A stretch of 64,000 nucleotides of DNA, taken from NCBI GenBank assembly GCA_022577435.1, contig JAKOON010000021.1, positions 9,567,199-9,631,198 of the forward strand. The letters are read 5' to 3'. The stretch's first letter is position 1. Each line of letters opens with the position of its first letter. Shown in pieces: positions 26,401 through 41,700 of the stretch. Below the pieces are notes generated by a model. It saw only the letters and a program-made list of their open reading frames with translations. It made no database searches and was not told where the DNA came from. Made by a program: the position numbers and the translations under genes. The stretch is from Embiotoca jacksoni (Eukaryota > Chordata > Actinopteri > Embiotocidae).

Positions 26401-29330
26401 AATCAAGAAACTCCCCCAGACCCTATCACACACAGTCCGGAGGCCCTTTACCTTTTCTACTCTCATACGTCTGAGTTTGTTTCCCTGTTTTTGCTTTTTC
26501 CTTCTCTGATTTTTAGTTGAACATTATTTTGGATTTTTCTGGTGTATCTTTGCCAGGAAACGTTTTTTTCTACACAGTGCTGTTTAGTTTGACAAAAGGG
26601 CTAAATGCTGGGAGCAAAGTAGCAACACAAAACGACAGGTTGCTTAGAGGAAAAAGACAACGTACAGGTGTAGCTCTCGCGGATAAAGTTTTGAAGGTGG
26701 TTGAAAATGTCTTCTATGTGAAGACAACTTGCGAATCAGCGACTTCCTTATTGTTACGAAGCCGTCGTTATGAAATCGTTAAATCGAAAGAAGTGGACTC
26801 AGAATTACTGGAAAGACCAAACGTAGGAACATAAATCATAAATTTCATAGCTTCCTTCTGGCCTTACTTCATCCCTCTTTCTCTCTCTTCGACTGTCTTC
26901 TGTCTCTAACTCTCAGCCATCCTTCCTTCCTTCCTTTCTCCTGCTTCTCTCTGACTAACACGGTCTCGTTCCTCTAGATTTAATGGTTCCGGGGGGGAGT
27001 TGGGCCCTTTCTGACGGCACGTTGAAAGGTACAGAGTTTCCAGCATGTTCTGTGTGTCCCTTTAAACCCCCCCCCCACCACCACCACCACCACCGACCAC
27101 GACCACCCACCATGGTGGCTAGGGTTCTAAGTTCAATGACCACGGGAGGTAGGGCCCCATCCCGCGTACCCGCCCCCCTGCCTCTTTCCCATCAGCTCTC
27201 AGTCCGCTGGACATGCTGTTACCTGTTTTCTCTGTTGTGGCTTTGTCTTTCACAGCTCTTCCACGCCGCCTGCGATCCATCCACTGTCCACAGCACCACC
27301 GCACTGCACCGCTGCACCACCACCACAAGGGAAGAAGGTTTTGGTTGAGATAGGTTAGCAGTAAAACTGAGAAGGGGACAGGTTGAGAAAGGGAGAGTTA
27401 CTAAGGGGCAACAAATGTTAGACTGGCTATAAGATAAAGGATTCCAGAGCGTCTTTTTTTCATAAACAGCACTGTCGTGTCATTAAAGAATGATTCCAGT
27501 TTGTCGCCACTTGGGCTTCAAATTCATTGTAATTTTTTTTATTTCTGTTGGTTGGTATAATAATTTCCTCCCCAAAAGTCATTTCGGAGCTCCACCAAAC
27601 CAGCTGAGTAAGTTTCTTTTACAACATATGTGAACGATCACGAATTGATACTCAACCCAAATATCCAACCTGTAGCTCGCGAGCTAACGGGTAGCTCGCG
27701 AGCTACTGGTTGGAGACCCCTGCTCTAGATGAAAAGCAAAAGGTACGTCAGTAGGATTCCTCATCTTGGAACCAGACATGTCTGTAGAAAATGTATTGGA
27801 AATTCATTCAGTAGTTCAGTGTTTTAGTCTGACTAAATGTGATAGACTCATCAACAATCATGCTGACATTGTCATGCTAAGAGTCTTGCAGTTAGCCTGG
27901 CTGGATCCAGAGTCTACAGCCATGCAAGCAGCTCTGTCAGAGCCACTCCACCTAACACCACCTAACACCGCCTAACACCGAGGCACCAGGTGGGTTTTTT
28001 TTAGCTAACCATGTTGTTGTTGTTTTTTGTTTTAGAATGCTAATATTTGCTAATTAGCTCTGAACACAAAGTACAGATGAACCTAGTAGCAAGTTTTGTT
28101 ATTTGGTCATAAACCAAACTCCAAATTTTTGAAATATTTACGTGATTGCGGATTGCAAAACTTATTAGGTTTCATTCTTTGAGGGGGGCGACACCTCTGA
28201 GAACCAGGACTGTCTGTAGAGTGTGGTGGATGTTGACAATAGATTCTTTAGGCAATCCAATGACCGTGTGCCTATATTTTCTCTCTGGCTGTTTGGTCAT
28301 CGGACTGCTTGTGTTTCTTGCCTAACTCAATGAGAACCAAATTTGGAAATATGACTAAAGCTGTTATAAAAGAAAATGCTGAGTTTTGATTGCTCAGAAT
28401 TATCCTTTGAACATGAATGGCAGTATTTTTTTCTTTCATTATGTCTTGTAATTTCATCTCACTGCCATTACTGTGGATCAGAACCAGATTTGGGAGTTTC
28501 ATCAGGTTGTACAAGGAGTGTCACCTTGGATAACCAGGTTCTCTCTGTTGGTAATATTCTCTAATTGCATCCCCTTTTAAAGGTCACTGGCCTCCATTAA
28601 AGGGCATTGAACCACAAAAAGTCAATCAGGAACATTCTCTTATTTTACCACTGAGTATGTGCTTGGCTTAAAAGCTTAATTTAAGACCTCCTGTGCCAAA
28701 ATATTTAAATGTAATCATAATAAATTAAATTGCAACAAACTCTATTAGAATACATCGCCAGTTTTTTTTAACACAGCTCTGACCCTACGGAGCTTGTTTC
28801 ACTTGAGGCTTTAAATAGTTTCCTTTGGTGGAAAAACAATCTATTTGTAGCTCGTTGTGCATCAGTGGAATAGCATTATTAAATCACGGTCTGAAACAGA
28901 ATTAAGACTCTTGCCAACTGCATAAATGTATCTTGACCTAATGGCTGATTGACTACAACTCGCGGTGTACAAAGGTCACGGCAGTACACGTTGTTATTAA
29001 ACGCGACCGCAGCAGGTTTGTTCACAGCAGTTGGTTCTTGTCGGGCATAAAGGTCACCTCTGGGCTGTCGGACCACCCGGACTGCTTCCCTGGCACATGT
29101 TGTTGAATTGTCATAACTAGTTTCCATGGCGATCTGCTGAAGGTACTGTTATTGTAGATGGAAGAAGCGGAGAGATGATGATGGCATAATGACCCGTCTT
29201 TCGCAAACATCAAGAACGTTTTGTGTGTGTATGCTAGCGGTTGTGTCTTTGTTTGCACACAGGTGTCTGTTAAATGGGGCCACATTCTTGGAAGGCAGAG
29301 TTGGTGTTGGTTTGTGTTCTTGTGTGCATG

Positions 29331-29378
<48 letters not shown>

Positions 29379-29694
29379 TGTGCGTGCATATGTGAGTGTG
29401 TCAGAGAGCAGATGGCTGCAGAACAGGTTGTAAAATATGCAGGAGCAGCTATCTCATCTTCAAATCCCCCTCTCCTCTCAGTCTGGATGACTCGGTGAGA
29501 GGGCAGAAGGACCCCCACAACCCCTTGTTGATCCCATACGATTTTTCACCTCCGGGCATCAGTGCTTGCAGTATTTCGATATTTTTACTCAAAGGTAATT
29601 ACAGAACTGCCAAGAACCCAAAGCTCAAACAAGAAAAACAGCGTCCACACAGAGTATTTGTGTTTGGGTGGTCAGCACCCACAGAGTAAGATTT

Positions 29695-29773
<79 letters not shown>

Positions 29774-32700
29774 TGTCACGCGCAGTGTGTTTGTGTGCGG
29801 ACTCTTTATCTTTAGCCTGTGCTGCACTGGAGCAGCTCTGTGTGGAGGCTAGGGGCAGGAGAGGAACAAAGAGATGATGGAGGAGGAGCGTTAAGACTTT
29901 CACTGAAGATGGAGGGAGGAAGAGAAGCGACAGAGGTGGAGGGGAGAGGTGGCAGAATTACACAAACACAAGCGCACACGGACTTAATGAAACGTTGGAT
30001 CCAACTGTAATGCAATGATACAAGGATAGACATAGACTAGAAACAAATTTCACCAGACTTGGGACTTTGGACATGAGGCTGATGTTGAATGGGAAGTCAT
30101 TAGTTTTGAATTTACTCATCAACATACATTTTATAACATGATGACTGAGTTTTAGGTAGTTAAGTTGTTTATATTCATCCTAAATACATGTTTGAAATTT
30201 CAGGCTACTAGCCCAGCTCTCGGTCAGACGACTATATGAGAAGTTATCTGGGTCAAACTTGAACCAGGAGGGTCTATAAACAATAATTGATGTTCAGTAA
30301 TTGTAGCTATGAACCAAAGTATTGGACACATTCGATTAAAATTAAAATAAAGGAGTCACTGAAACGTGTTGCCGTTCAGCCTGAGCGGGAAACGAATGTG
30401 CACCAAATTTGACCACAATCCATTCAAAACCTGTCAAGACATTTCAATAAGATTCATTCTGCGTACAACACTCTGTAAATATCACCCAAAAACACCGATA
30501 AACTGGTCCGAGTGTAAAAAGCGAAGCCAATGCAAAAGTGCCTTAACGTGCAATACCACAGAGGGCCACTAGGGGGCTGGCTCCAAAAAGACCTCTGGTT
30601 GCAATACTCCCATTCAAAAACTTCTCTCGAAAATTACAAGGTCAATCATTTTTTCCATAAGTCATTATAATGTTATTAGCTAAAGTTGCTCCTTCTGCCA
30701 ATTGTTCAGGTGGCCTCTGGATCTAATTCCATTATTAAAGAAACCAAATATGGTCACATCTGGCTTCAATAAAACAAGATGGTGACTTTTCAAAATGGTG
30801 CTCACAAACCAATGGGTGGGTTGCCAATTGTCCATAACGAATGTCACATTAAATCAATCAAACAGATGTTGAGATAACTAATTGAAAAACTAATGTCAAC
30901 CTAAAATCCAAGGGATCACAAGAGTCTCTGCACAAACAAATTTCATGGTAATCCATCTAATACTTAACTTATTGACCAACTGATAGATTACCATTAGAGC
31001 CATTCTATAAGCACCACTATAAATCACTATTTCCCAGCTTTAAAAGAAAATATATTTGAATTTAGTGTCATTTGAAATCTCACCTTCAGAGACCTGAAAC
31101 ACTTGCAACTGGGTTTGGAATTTTCTTATGAGGACTGAACTTGGACTTGTTCCAAAATACTTAATTACATCTCTGAATGACACACATTTGTAAACTGGAG
31201 AAGAGAAATGTATAAGAGGTTGAAGCCAGGGTTGGTAATCATGTAGACACATATAGAAAATCTTCACCACACACTGAAGTAGACATGCATGCACTCTGAC
31301 ACACAATGAGCTACACACACATAGAGTCAGCCCTGCTTCCCCTCAGGGTCAGTGTGAAGCGTCTCCCTGTTGGAGTTGACTTGTTGTGTTGAGTCATGCG
31401 TTCTGCATTCGGAGTCAGCTGGTTGTGACAGACACATCAGGGGAAGCTACAGTACACTGCACATGATGCATGCTGCAAATTGTAAATATAACTTCATATT
31501 ATTTCCTCCCCGTTCAGCTCTCAGTGACCCATCACAGAGATGGCATTGTGGATATTTTGACAAACAGCAGTTTGTATCAAGGTAATGATGCTCTAAGTGC
31601 CTCTACACTATTCTATAGGCTGTTGGCTGCAGCAGTATAGGTGGTCACAGTTACTCAGAAACAAAGCACTCAAAATGTCTCTGTATAACTCCTGGAACCA
31701 TGAAAAATTTTAAACCTAGATTTGTGACCTTTAAATAACCCATCAATTACTCATTTATAAATGTTCGAAAATTATGACAGGTGTCCATCACAAGTGTCCA
31801 ATGTGTCATCTGTCGAGTGCTGAATTTGTCAGTGAAAAAAATGTGGAAGTGTAGCCTTGTTGTTGTCAGTCCGAAACAGTGGATTAAAATGGTGTAGTTC
31901 ATTAAAAGGTGTTTAGGTTTGCTCTTTGTTGAGCGGCTTTTGTTTCTGTGCTGGTTAGCAACTGGGCAGAAAGAGTAAAAAAGTTATTAAGTTATTAAAA
32001 ACAAAATAGAAAATAGCAACAGACAAGGGCGGTGTCTCAAATTGCGTATTTACACCTGCTGTTTTGAGTGCGTACGTGGGTTCACAGTGTCGAGTATGGA
32101 GACATGCAGTGCACTGAGTATCCAAATAATGTATCCAAAACTCAAACTTGTGTTAAACAATCAACATTGTGGGTACACGGTGTAAAGGGAGGGACCACCA
32201 ACTTCCAGTATTTTCAAACTGCGGTGGCCGAGGAAGTTGCAGCTGTTGCGTAACACTACACTGTACAAATATAAGTTGTACCCGTTCACACAAAAGTGTT
32301 TATTTGTCACTAAGTAGGACGAAACTGCTGTTGGACAGAAGCCATCGGTGTATTTATTGTCGTTCATTTCTGGGTAAAATAATTCAAAGCTGGCAGAAAT
32401 GTTGGCGGGTGATATATTCCCGTGTTATTTTCCAGTAAGTGCAGAACAGCAGTGTGCGATTTGAGACAACACTTCCCCATCGCACTTCACGTACTACACA
32501 AGTAAGTGTGCTAACATGTACGAGTACCCTGTGTTCGTGTACGAAGGGAAGTACACGATTCGAGACGTATTCGCAGTGTCACTACAGGTAAGCTTCTGCA
32601 ACCTGTATATTTTTCCGTACCCTGTTGTGAATGCACTGAGATATGATATATTACACCGAATGCTCCCGTGTGTGCTTTGTGTACTCAAGACATGACTTTC

Positions 32701-35700
32701 AATTTGCACGTGTGTGTGCTTTGGTAGTACTGCTCCCATAAGTCCGTCTGAGAGAACTGCAGCTCTGCCATGTTAACAGATGGCCCCTCGACTTCCCAAA
32801 CAGGCTGAACAGATCAACACTGTATCGCAAGCATCTCTGCCTGGGTCAGCCCCCACATGAATTCACTCTATTATAACACTCAGTCATCACATCTCACCCC
32901 AAACAGTCATCTTATCGAGGGATACCAGTGCAGGGCAACATAATACATATACACCTCAGAAACTGGAAACACTCTCATCTGTCGTCGTCACATTTACTTT
33001 ATATCTCTGTCTCACCTGGTTCATTAGTTTTAAGATCGTCTGTGGTTGAGATAAGCTACCGTGACTTTAAGACTAGCCACATTTGTTTTGAGCTCCTTTC
33101 CACCTCTGTTGGTGGTCTTCTGCTTCTTTGGAGGCTCACAGATTTAAGAGCTGATTGCCAGTGGTGCCAGGCGAGATAGTAAGACCGCATCTTTTGTGCT
33201 GGTTTATTTTGGAGTGGAGTGCACAGTGGACCTGCCGTGATTCCTACTGCTTTTTGTAAATCAGCCTCCTACTCAGAGTCCACAACAGCTCTTCCATGCT
33301 GTTTATCCACTCACAGCTTCTGTATGTTACCAAGATAAGTGCACCCAGCCGGTGACCGCAATCAAAGCACAACCTTAACCCTTGAATGCATGGGTCAGTT
33401 TTCTGACATACCTCTGTACTTATACAAAGCAGATTAAGCCATATATTAATATATGAATTAATATATATACATATTAGTATCCTTTTCAGAATTGTTATAA
33501 TTGTTCACAAGAATAAAGGAACCAAAAACACGGCAACAAGGAGGTTCAAAGTAAATAAAAAAGGTTTCAACAGGAGTTGAAATATAACAAAAGTGAAGCA
33601 AGTCTAAACTAAGCTGAATTCCAAATACGAAGTCCAAAAAAGCTAACTAACACACTCGCATAGGAATTTAAAGTTAGCACTTACAGAGATCCAAGAAAAC
33701 ACAAAGACAGGGCTTAAAATGGACAGCGAGCTTGACACGAGGATCATGGAAACAGAAAAGGATGAACTGACACCGAGAGAGCGGAACACAGGCTAAACTA
33801 GGGAGAGGAGGACAACGAGGGAGAGATGAAACTAAAAAGGGCGGGGCAGATAGTTACACAATTGGGAAACACAAAGGGGAAGGAAGTGAATTAAGCCAAG
33901 ACGGGGTGAGCGACTACAAAGTAAAACAGGAACTACAACCAACAACTAAAAGGTAGCGCTATAACAAGAACGAAAGAAAGTATTAACGTCAACAAAAAAA
34001 AGTATGTTTTTGTCAAACATTACACCTGTTAATAGGTGTTATATTTCTCAATCTTCATTGATCTATATCATGTTTAATGCGTTGTCTTTCTATATGCAAA
34101 AAAAACAAACTCACTAATATATACAATCATAAGTAATAAAAAGCTCTTTGAATTGGAGACAATTGTTCATTTTAAACTGAACTGAAATACTCCAGTCCTA
34201 CATTTGGTTCTAAAAGAATTCCACTTCTTTTTTGCCAATTCTTTTTTAAACTTTAATAACCCTTAAATGCAGGTCAGATTTACTTTGAGGTTCAAAAAGT
34301 GTTCCAACCTTTTTGAACATTTTAATGTGTACCAAAATATATTTACATCTTTTGTTAAACTGTCACATAATGGAAGTTCATCTGAGGTCAGATACTTTTA
34401 GAGAAAGGTCTTTAAACTCCTGTCAGTTTCCCCATTCACAGAAAGTGAGCTTACAGCTCTGCAGATAACCGAGCCAGCAGCTGATGTGGACAATATGACT
34501 GTTGTATTCTTCATGGAGATTCAGAAATCCTAATCACCTTGAGGTGGGTAAACAAAGTCATTTCCTGTGTTAATCTTTGTTGTCAGAACACGGCCAGCAG
34601 TCAACAAGACAAGGATAATAGGATCATCCCCTCACACGGCGGCTCTCCAAGCACCAAAAACATCCACAGCGACATCCAAAAGCATAAGTGTTGGTACATG
34701 CAAAGCAGCTTGACATTCCATGAATAGCTTTTCTTCATCTATTAGCTTGGCGTGCACACACACACACGGAGGCACACAAGCCAGCTGGTGCCAATCCCGA
34801 GCTGTATCTGGGTCAGAGCTAACAAAGATGAATCGAACAGAAGTTTCACGTTGCCACTCTTTCTTTCTTCTATTCCTCTGTTGTAGAAATGTAATTAATA
34901 ACAGTGGTCCTTTAGGGAGAGGATGTATGAAAGAGGAGGGTGAGTGGGAGAAGGAACGAGGAAAAACAAATCTCTGATGGGATTGGCGTACGGGGGCAGG
35001 AAGGGAGAGACAGGGACACACCTTGGCAAGAAGTCTCAGAGATGCAGCTCAGGGGTGTAAAAGTTTGATGCCACAAGGTGTAGCTAGCAGCGTTTAGTCA
35101 AGTGGTAAATGCGATGAATCTTTCATAACGTTTGGGGGTTAGCAGAGACTGGAAGCTATGTTACTGCTTGGGGGGTTGCCAGTGGGGGTGTGTATTAAGG
35201 TGTCCTGACTTTATCTACTGAACAGCAAATGAAGCTAATTTGCATGGACACATTAGATATATTGGGGAGAGGAGGACAGTGAGAGACAGCTGAAACGGAT
35301 TAGAGCGTGGGCAACTGGATGTTATTTTCCTGCTTGGGGGTGTGCCAGTGGGGGTGTGTAGCAAGGTTTCCTGATGTTACAAAGCCAACTTCCCACCCAC
35401 CAACTGACATCAGTTTCCTCAGTCATAACAGTGGAACTCAATCACATGACGTATAACTTCATCTAGAAAAGAGCGAATGAAGCTAATTTGCCTGGAAATA
35501 TTAAATGTATTAGTTCACCTATAAATGTGGTGCTGTGAATGACTGATGATGGATATGCACTGAACACATGACATAAACGGATTGTTGGTGTGCCTGAGAA
35601 GGAAAATCAAAAGTAATATAATAGGTTGTAAAGCACAGTCATTTCCCCTGAAGTGTTTTAACATTAATAAGTGCTCTAACTGCTGTGGCTGAACATACAC

Positions 35701-38700
35701 TAATTACTTAGTTTGACTCAAAAGCTGCAAGTAATTTGTGGCAGGAAAAAATATGCCCCAACAACACTGGCTATGAATGTTTCATGTTGGAAACTTTCTC
35801 TATGAATATTTCATCTGCAGAAATGTCAAGAAGAGAGCAGCATGTAGCAGAGCTGCAGACAGCCTCGTACTGTAGTGATGAAAGAGACATGAGGTGGATT
35901 TGGAATTCTTTCTTATTTCCCCTATAGGCAGCAGGGTTTTTCATGCACAGGTCCCAAACCTGTGTCTTAACTTTTGTGTGTGTATCCAAGAACACATTCA
36001 GTACAAATGCCAAAATCGCAGATGAGCTGTATGTGTGATTAGATCTGGCTGGATGTTTCTATAAGTGAGGTCATACATCACAAATGTTGGACCGACTATT
36101 TTTATGGCTTGGGCTTTCATGTGATTTTGCCGGATGCAGTTGTGTGCGCTCTCGTTTGGGCCAGTTGCTGCTGTAAAACATAAGATTTATCAATATGTGG
36201 TGTTCTGAATAAGGATGCCTTTCCCTTTAAACAAATCTCCCCTTTTAATCAATAAGATATGTTTGACTTTCACACTTGAAATCAGGCCCATTGATTTAAA
36301 ACAGCTTAACCAATCGCATTACCATTAATGAAAAGCATCAAGCATCCGATATAGATTTTTTTTCCCCCTGTCAGTAATGTCATCGGCAGTTTACCCGTTC
36401 CTGGACTGAACCGATTGATTTCAACTGCAATCTACTGACAATTACCCAAGAAGTGGAAACAAAACATCTGGGACAAGGTACAAAAGTGAAGGCAGTAAGC
36501 AGACTTAAAATAATGTAAGTTAATGTCATCACTAGTGGGGTGGATTTAACATTAACGTAATTTTCAGGCGGCTATCTTCCTATTTTTTACAAGCACAGAA
36601 TGTTAAATTGCTTGATTAATGTCAGAAGTGCACCATCGAAATCTTTCTCTAGATGTTCGCTAATGAAATATCACTATGTTAGCTGGCATTTTTTGCGACT
36701 TACCTCAAGCAACACCCAGACAATGGGCAGTATTTTATTTACCGAATGGTTTTATTTGATCAATCTAGTATTCATTTATTATCGTTGATGAACCTGACAA
36801 AGAAGCTTACATGATTTTTAAACAGTATGCCTAGCACTACCAAAATTATTAGTGTCTGGTAGTTTTCCTTGTAGCTGTGTGCGGTTCTGCAAAGTGCATG
36901 CAGTTCTCAACGGGCAGGCAGATATCGGTGTGGTGTAACGCTCTGTTGTTATTTGTTGAGGGAGAGACGAGCAGTACTTTTTATGATGCAGCTGAAGTTC
37001 TGAATGAAAACGTGACACAATCGTTGGCATTCAGAAATGAAATTGTACAGCTTGGTGAGCAGTAACGACGGAGGGTGGATGGTTTCATTCAAACAGCCGA
37101 AGTTATTTTCTAATAAGAGCCAGTCTGTTGTATGACCGCACAGCAGAACAAACTGACTTTTCCATTAATCTTGCAATAGAAGGACACCTTTTGTTGCTGA
37201 TGAAAACCAGAGAAATTCCCAACATGTCTGTTTTAGTTGACTAAAAAGAGGTAAATAAAAACCAAAATCAAACGACTGCAATCAAGATTTGACTTAATAT
37301 AAAACATGTTTTTATTAATAGTCCAAAATTAAAATGAATTTATGTATCGCCAACATTTTCAAGTCAATCAAGTAGTTTCAGAAAAATCAACTTAATGGTG
37401 AAGCTTAAGGAAAAGTTATAAATGGCACAACATCTTGGAATTAATGATGTCTTTCAAAAATGTTCCACCAATCTAATCAAAAGTTTTAGAGACTCTCAGG
37501 ACTTGTGAATACAAATGAATGGAGTCACTCCTTTACGCCAATCCTTTCACTACTTCTTGAGACGCCTCCCAGAAAACCAAAATAGCCTGGCTCATAGCGG
37601 CACTAAATGAAAAAAATCTGAGTGACAGAAGTCAGGATATCCTTCTAAGAAGTGATCAAAAACAAAGAATAGACAACTATTCATGCAGTTCATCAGGTTT
37701 CAGTGACCTTATCTCTCTGTAGAGTTTACGGTCTTTTTCGCCCACTCATTTCTGCTGACTTTACCTTTTCCGCGCCAATTTCTGCATGACAAAGTGTTTT
37801 TATGGGTTTTAGCTTCTGTGTTGATAGAACAACATGAGATCATTCATGGATTTTGGAGGTTTCCTGGTGAAATGATCATCTAAATAACACCCGGTGTGTT
37901 GCCCTGTGTGTCTGATATGTGCCCTTTACCAACTGTCAAGACTTTAAAAAACCTCCGTTCGTTGTTAGAAATAAATGTGAGGTGGGAGGTGTGAAGTTGT
38001 CTTAAAATGTGTTCGTAGTTTTAGTGCTTGACTAGAGAGGTGATATTTTACGGAGTGAAACTGGTGAGGATTTATTGTAGCTGCTCTCCGTGTGGTTTAT
38101 AGCTGTACGGCGAATGGTTTTAACTGAAAATGTAGAGCAGACAAAGAAAAATGATGGCATCAAATTCAAATCCAAGTGCAGGCCCAAATTTAGAGCTTTT
38201 CACACCAACGAGGACTAGATTAAAATCACTGACTTTTCAAGGTTGTGTTGAGTAGTTTGACAGGGATTGTGTTCATGTTGTGTTGTTGCTCTGGACATAA
38301 ACACGGATTCGACTAAAAGGAGAAAAGGTTACAATACTGCTGCCATTCTGCTGTTGAAAGCTTCCCATCGGTCTGTACCTTGTTCTCACTGTTATCCTTG
38401 TTGCTCCGCCCTCCACTCACTCTGTCCAATCGCTTGCCTTCACCATTCAGTCCCCCATTTCGATTGGTCCATCCTGCTCAAGTATGACTCAGAAAGGTGT
38501 GTCAGTCTACCATTTGAACCAGCACAATGTGTGTGAGTGTGTTACAGAGTGCTGATGAGAGTGGGTGTTATCATGCCCTGTCATTTTGAATGATGTCATG
38601 TTTTCTTATTTTCTTTGCCTCTTTTCTTCTGGACTCCTCAAATTGCTCTGCTGTTCCTCTTTGCTATTCCACACTTCAATTTTACTTTAATCATTTCTGC

Positions 38701-41700
38701 CCTGTATCTCTGTCTCTTTTTCTTCCTTTGATTTTTTTTTTAAGCGAGGCAGCAGAGCACTCAGGAATTCCAGTTAAAAATCTTATTTTTGATCGTTTCA
38801 GAGTAACTGTTTATGTTGATGGTTGTTTTGTTTTTTTAGACTCGTGTTTGCTGGATTTCAAAATTGGACATCTGTTTTTCCCCAGCAGACACAGAGTCTC
38901 AAGGTTTACTACCGAACCATTCACCATGAAGGACAGGGGCATAAAAGCAGCCGCCGCATCCAAACCAAACCACTTCCTTTGACGTGAAAATGTCAGTGTT
39001 TCTCACTGACATTTTACCCATTTCCATCCAGATTACGTAACCTTTCAAATGCACTGTTGCTGCTTTTAGGTCCTGTGTCATTGCTCTTCCTTTCACAGCC
39101 ATTCTTTTTGTCATGCAGAATCCAAACCTTTAAGTCCCTTCTAGTCCCCATCCATTACCTCCATTCATACCAATCCGCACCTCTTACCCCAATATCCCAA
39201 TCTGACGGAGCTACCGAACTCACCGAGCCTTCAGACGCGTTCAGACGAGAGATCCGGCAACTCGGCAGCCATCGCGCCCAATGAATCAAAGTCAAACCAG
39301 TGTGTCGTATTGTTTTGAGATTCATTATCAGGCCTCCTTTTCATCGAAGTAGCTGATCCGACATCCTTTCCACGTTCCACAACCGACCCTAGAACACCCT
39401 CATGTGATCACCACATCCCGGGCAGCTGTAGGTCCTCTGTCTTCCAGCCCCATACTCCACATATCCAATCCAACCCAACCTGCCCTCACCCACACGGTCA
39501 CAGTATTACCCATAGTGCTGTGCCGTGGCATTCCTACTCATCGGTCCCACAACCGAGGACCCTTACTGTGTCTGTATTTCCCAAAAAATGACCGCCTCGG
39601 AAATGTATGCATTATGTTTTTGAGCGTGGCCGCGTCCAAAAGCAACCCCCGAGCCGCAGCTCTTACTGTCATCTCCTGCTGAAGCTGGTGGTGAAAGTGG
39701 GAGTCGGTGTTCTCGAAGGGAAGGTGAGTGAAATGGAGAGCGAACAGAGGAGTATTGGCTCTCGGGGTTGTTTTTGGACAGGGAATATTGTATGTCTTCT
39801 GTTTTTTTCTAACAGTGCTTTTCCTTCTCGTCTGTCAGACCTGAGGGCAGATTTTCAGCGAGGGGTTTTAGATCTCATTAGAATCAGCGAAGTAATTCAG
39901 TAAACTCAAAGCCGCATGTCCGTAGGATGTGGCTGCTCGGCATCCTGGCTGAGCTGCGGTTTCAGTGTCCACAGGAAAAATGTCAGGAGTGGAGCATCTG
40001 TAGTTATTTTACCATCATATTTGTGTTGCAGCTCTTTTAGCTTTGGCAACAGATGCTTTGCGACTGTACTTAATTCTAGGACGAACCCTAAACCTGAATA
40101 GTGTAAATAGTGCAGCCTAAAATGTATAAACTGGTATTTTTCTCTTAGTGTTTGCCCTCTGTTCTCACCAAGCCCAGTTTGTCTGGGTCTGTTGCAGACT
40201 AATACCAGACATGCATATTTAGTGTCAGACACTATGTGGCATTAAAAAGACATGCTCCCAGGATCACTCATTTAAATGTCAGTAATTAAATAATGATAAT
40301 ACAAATAAAGTTTTTATCAGCAGCGCGCCCATCAGCTGGGGAATGACTGCTGGTTCACGTACGTTTTATGAGTCGTTCCTAAATCAGTTTAATACTTGTG
40401 TGGCATCATTTTATGAAGACAATTTCCAATAAATGTAGGTATTTATATACAGTGCTGTGCAAAAGTTCTCTGCTTTGTAGATATATGGATTCTAAGACAT
40501 CATGTTATATGATCAGGGATGACCAAATTCTATTGTGGAGCATGATAATGAGCCCAAACATATAGCCGGAGTCATAAACTATCTTCAGCCAGAAGAGCAA
40601 GCAGTCCGACCACAGATGGTGCCCATAGAGCCTTGATCTGAACATCATGAAGTCAGGCTGGGATTACATGATGAGACATGTTGAGACAGACTGAATCCGC
40701 AGAAGAACTATGGCAAGTTCTCCAAAATGCTAAAAACAAGCTGAAATCAGAGTGCACAAAAGAAAAGTGCTGTTTTAAAGGCAAATAATAATACTATTTT
40801 TATTCATATAGCGTTTTTAAAGGTTACAAAGAGCTTTACATACATTTTGAAAACAATAATAATAATAATAAGGTAACAGTTTGTAGAATATTATGGTAAA
40901 ATACAAATGAAGATCATAAAACAAACAAATCAATGAAGCAGTGAAATTGATTAAAAAAGAAAGTCTTTTCGGAGTTTTATAAGTTGATTTTAAAGAAGAC
41001 AGTCTTCTTTAGCTTCCCTGATTTCCTTCCTTCCCTGATTTCCTTCCTTCCCTGATTTCCTCCTTCCCTGATTTCCTCCTTTAAGTAATTTCACAATTGA
41101 GGGGCCCGAACAGAAAAGGCCTGGTCACCTTTTGTTTTAACGTTAGCAAAGGGTGGTGACACCAAATATAGATTTGATAGTTTACTTTCTATTTGTATGA
41201 AGTGAAGTGATAAATAACAACTATTTTCAAAAGTCATGCTTGACTTTTCGTGCCTAAAACTGTTGCAATGCTGTATATCCACATATGAGTGTCACACTTC
41301 AAAAATGCAAAGATTTCTGGCAAGGATAAACTCAGCACATAAATATAGCAGAGTTAAAAATTTTTTTTTAAAAAACAGCATCAAATGAGACACTCCCAGT
41401 TGTGGAGATTGTGGATGTTGCAACGTAGAATCGAACCGCAGCTGATCTCCTCCGCAGCCGTGATGGAGCTGAGCTATAAAGGTTTCAGAAGATAGTGTTG
41501 TTAAAGATTTGAGCTGTGGAGACCCAACATGGACAGCCTGGCTTGTTTTTGTGGGTCACCTCTGAACAACAAGACGAAGATTGTTTTCTATTTGGGTTCA
41601 ACTAAACGAAATAGCAAGTGTTTGTAGTGCAGTTGTTGAACAAACAGAATGAGATCTAAATCCCCCCCTCCCTCGCCCCCCGAGATGAATGTCCTGGTCC

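Noticed and set aside
38590..38982. 130-codon ORF in the long intron
   Set aside because: Low-complexity hydrophobic composition from T-rich DNA and no recognisable domain or flanking splice pattern.
39404..39730. Exon-like stretch ending in GAAGGGAAGGTGAGTG with an ORF at 39404-39682
   Set aside because: The donor-like sequence is good, but no frame gives a recognisable peptide, and I could not find an acceptor that links in phase to the calcium channel exons.
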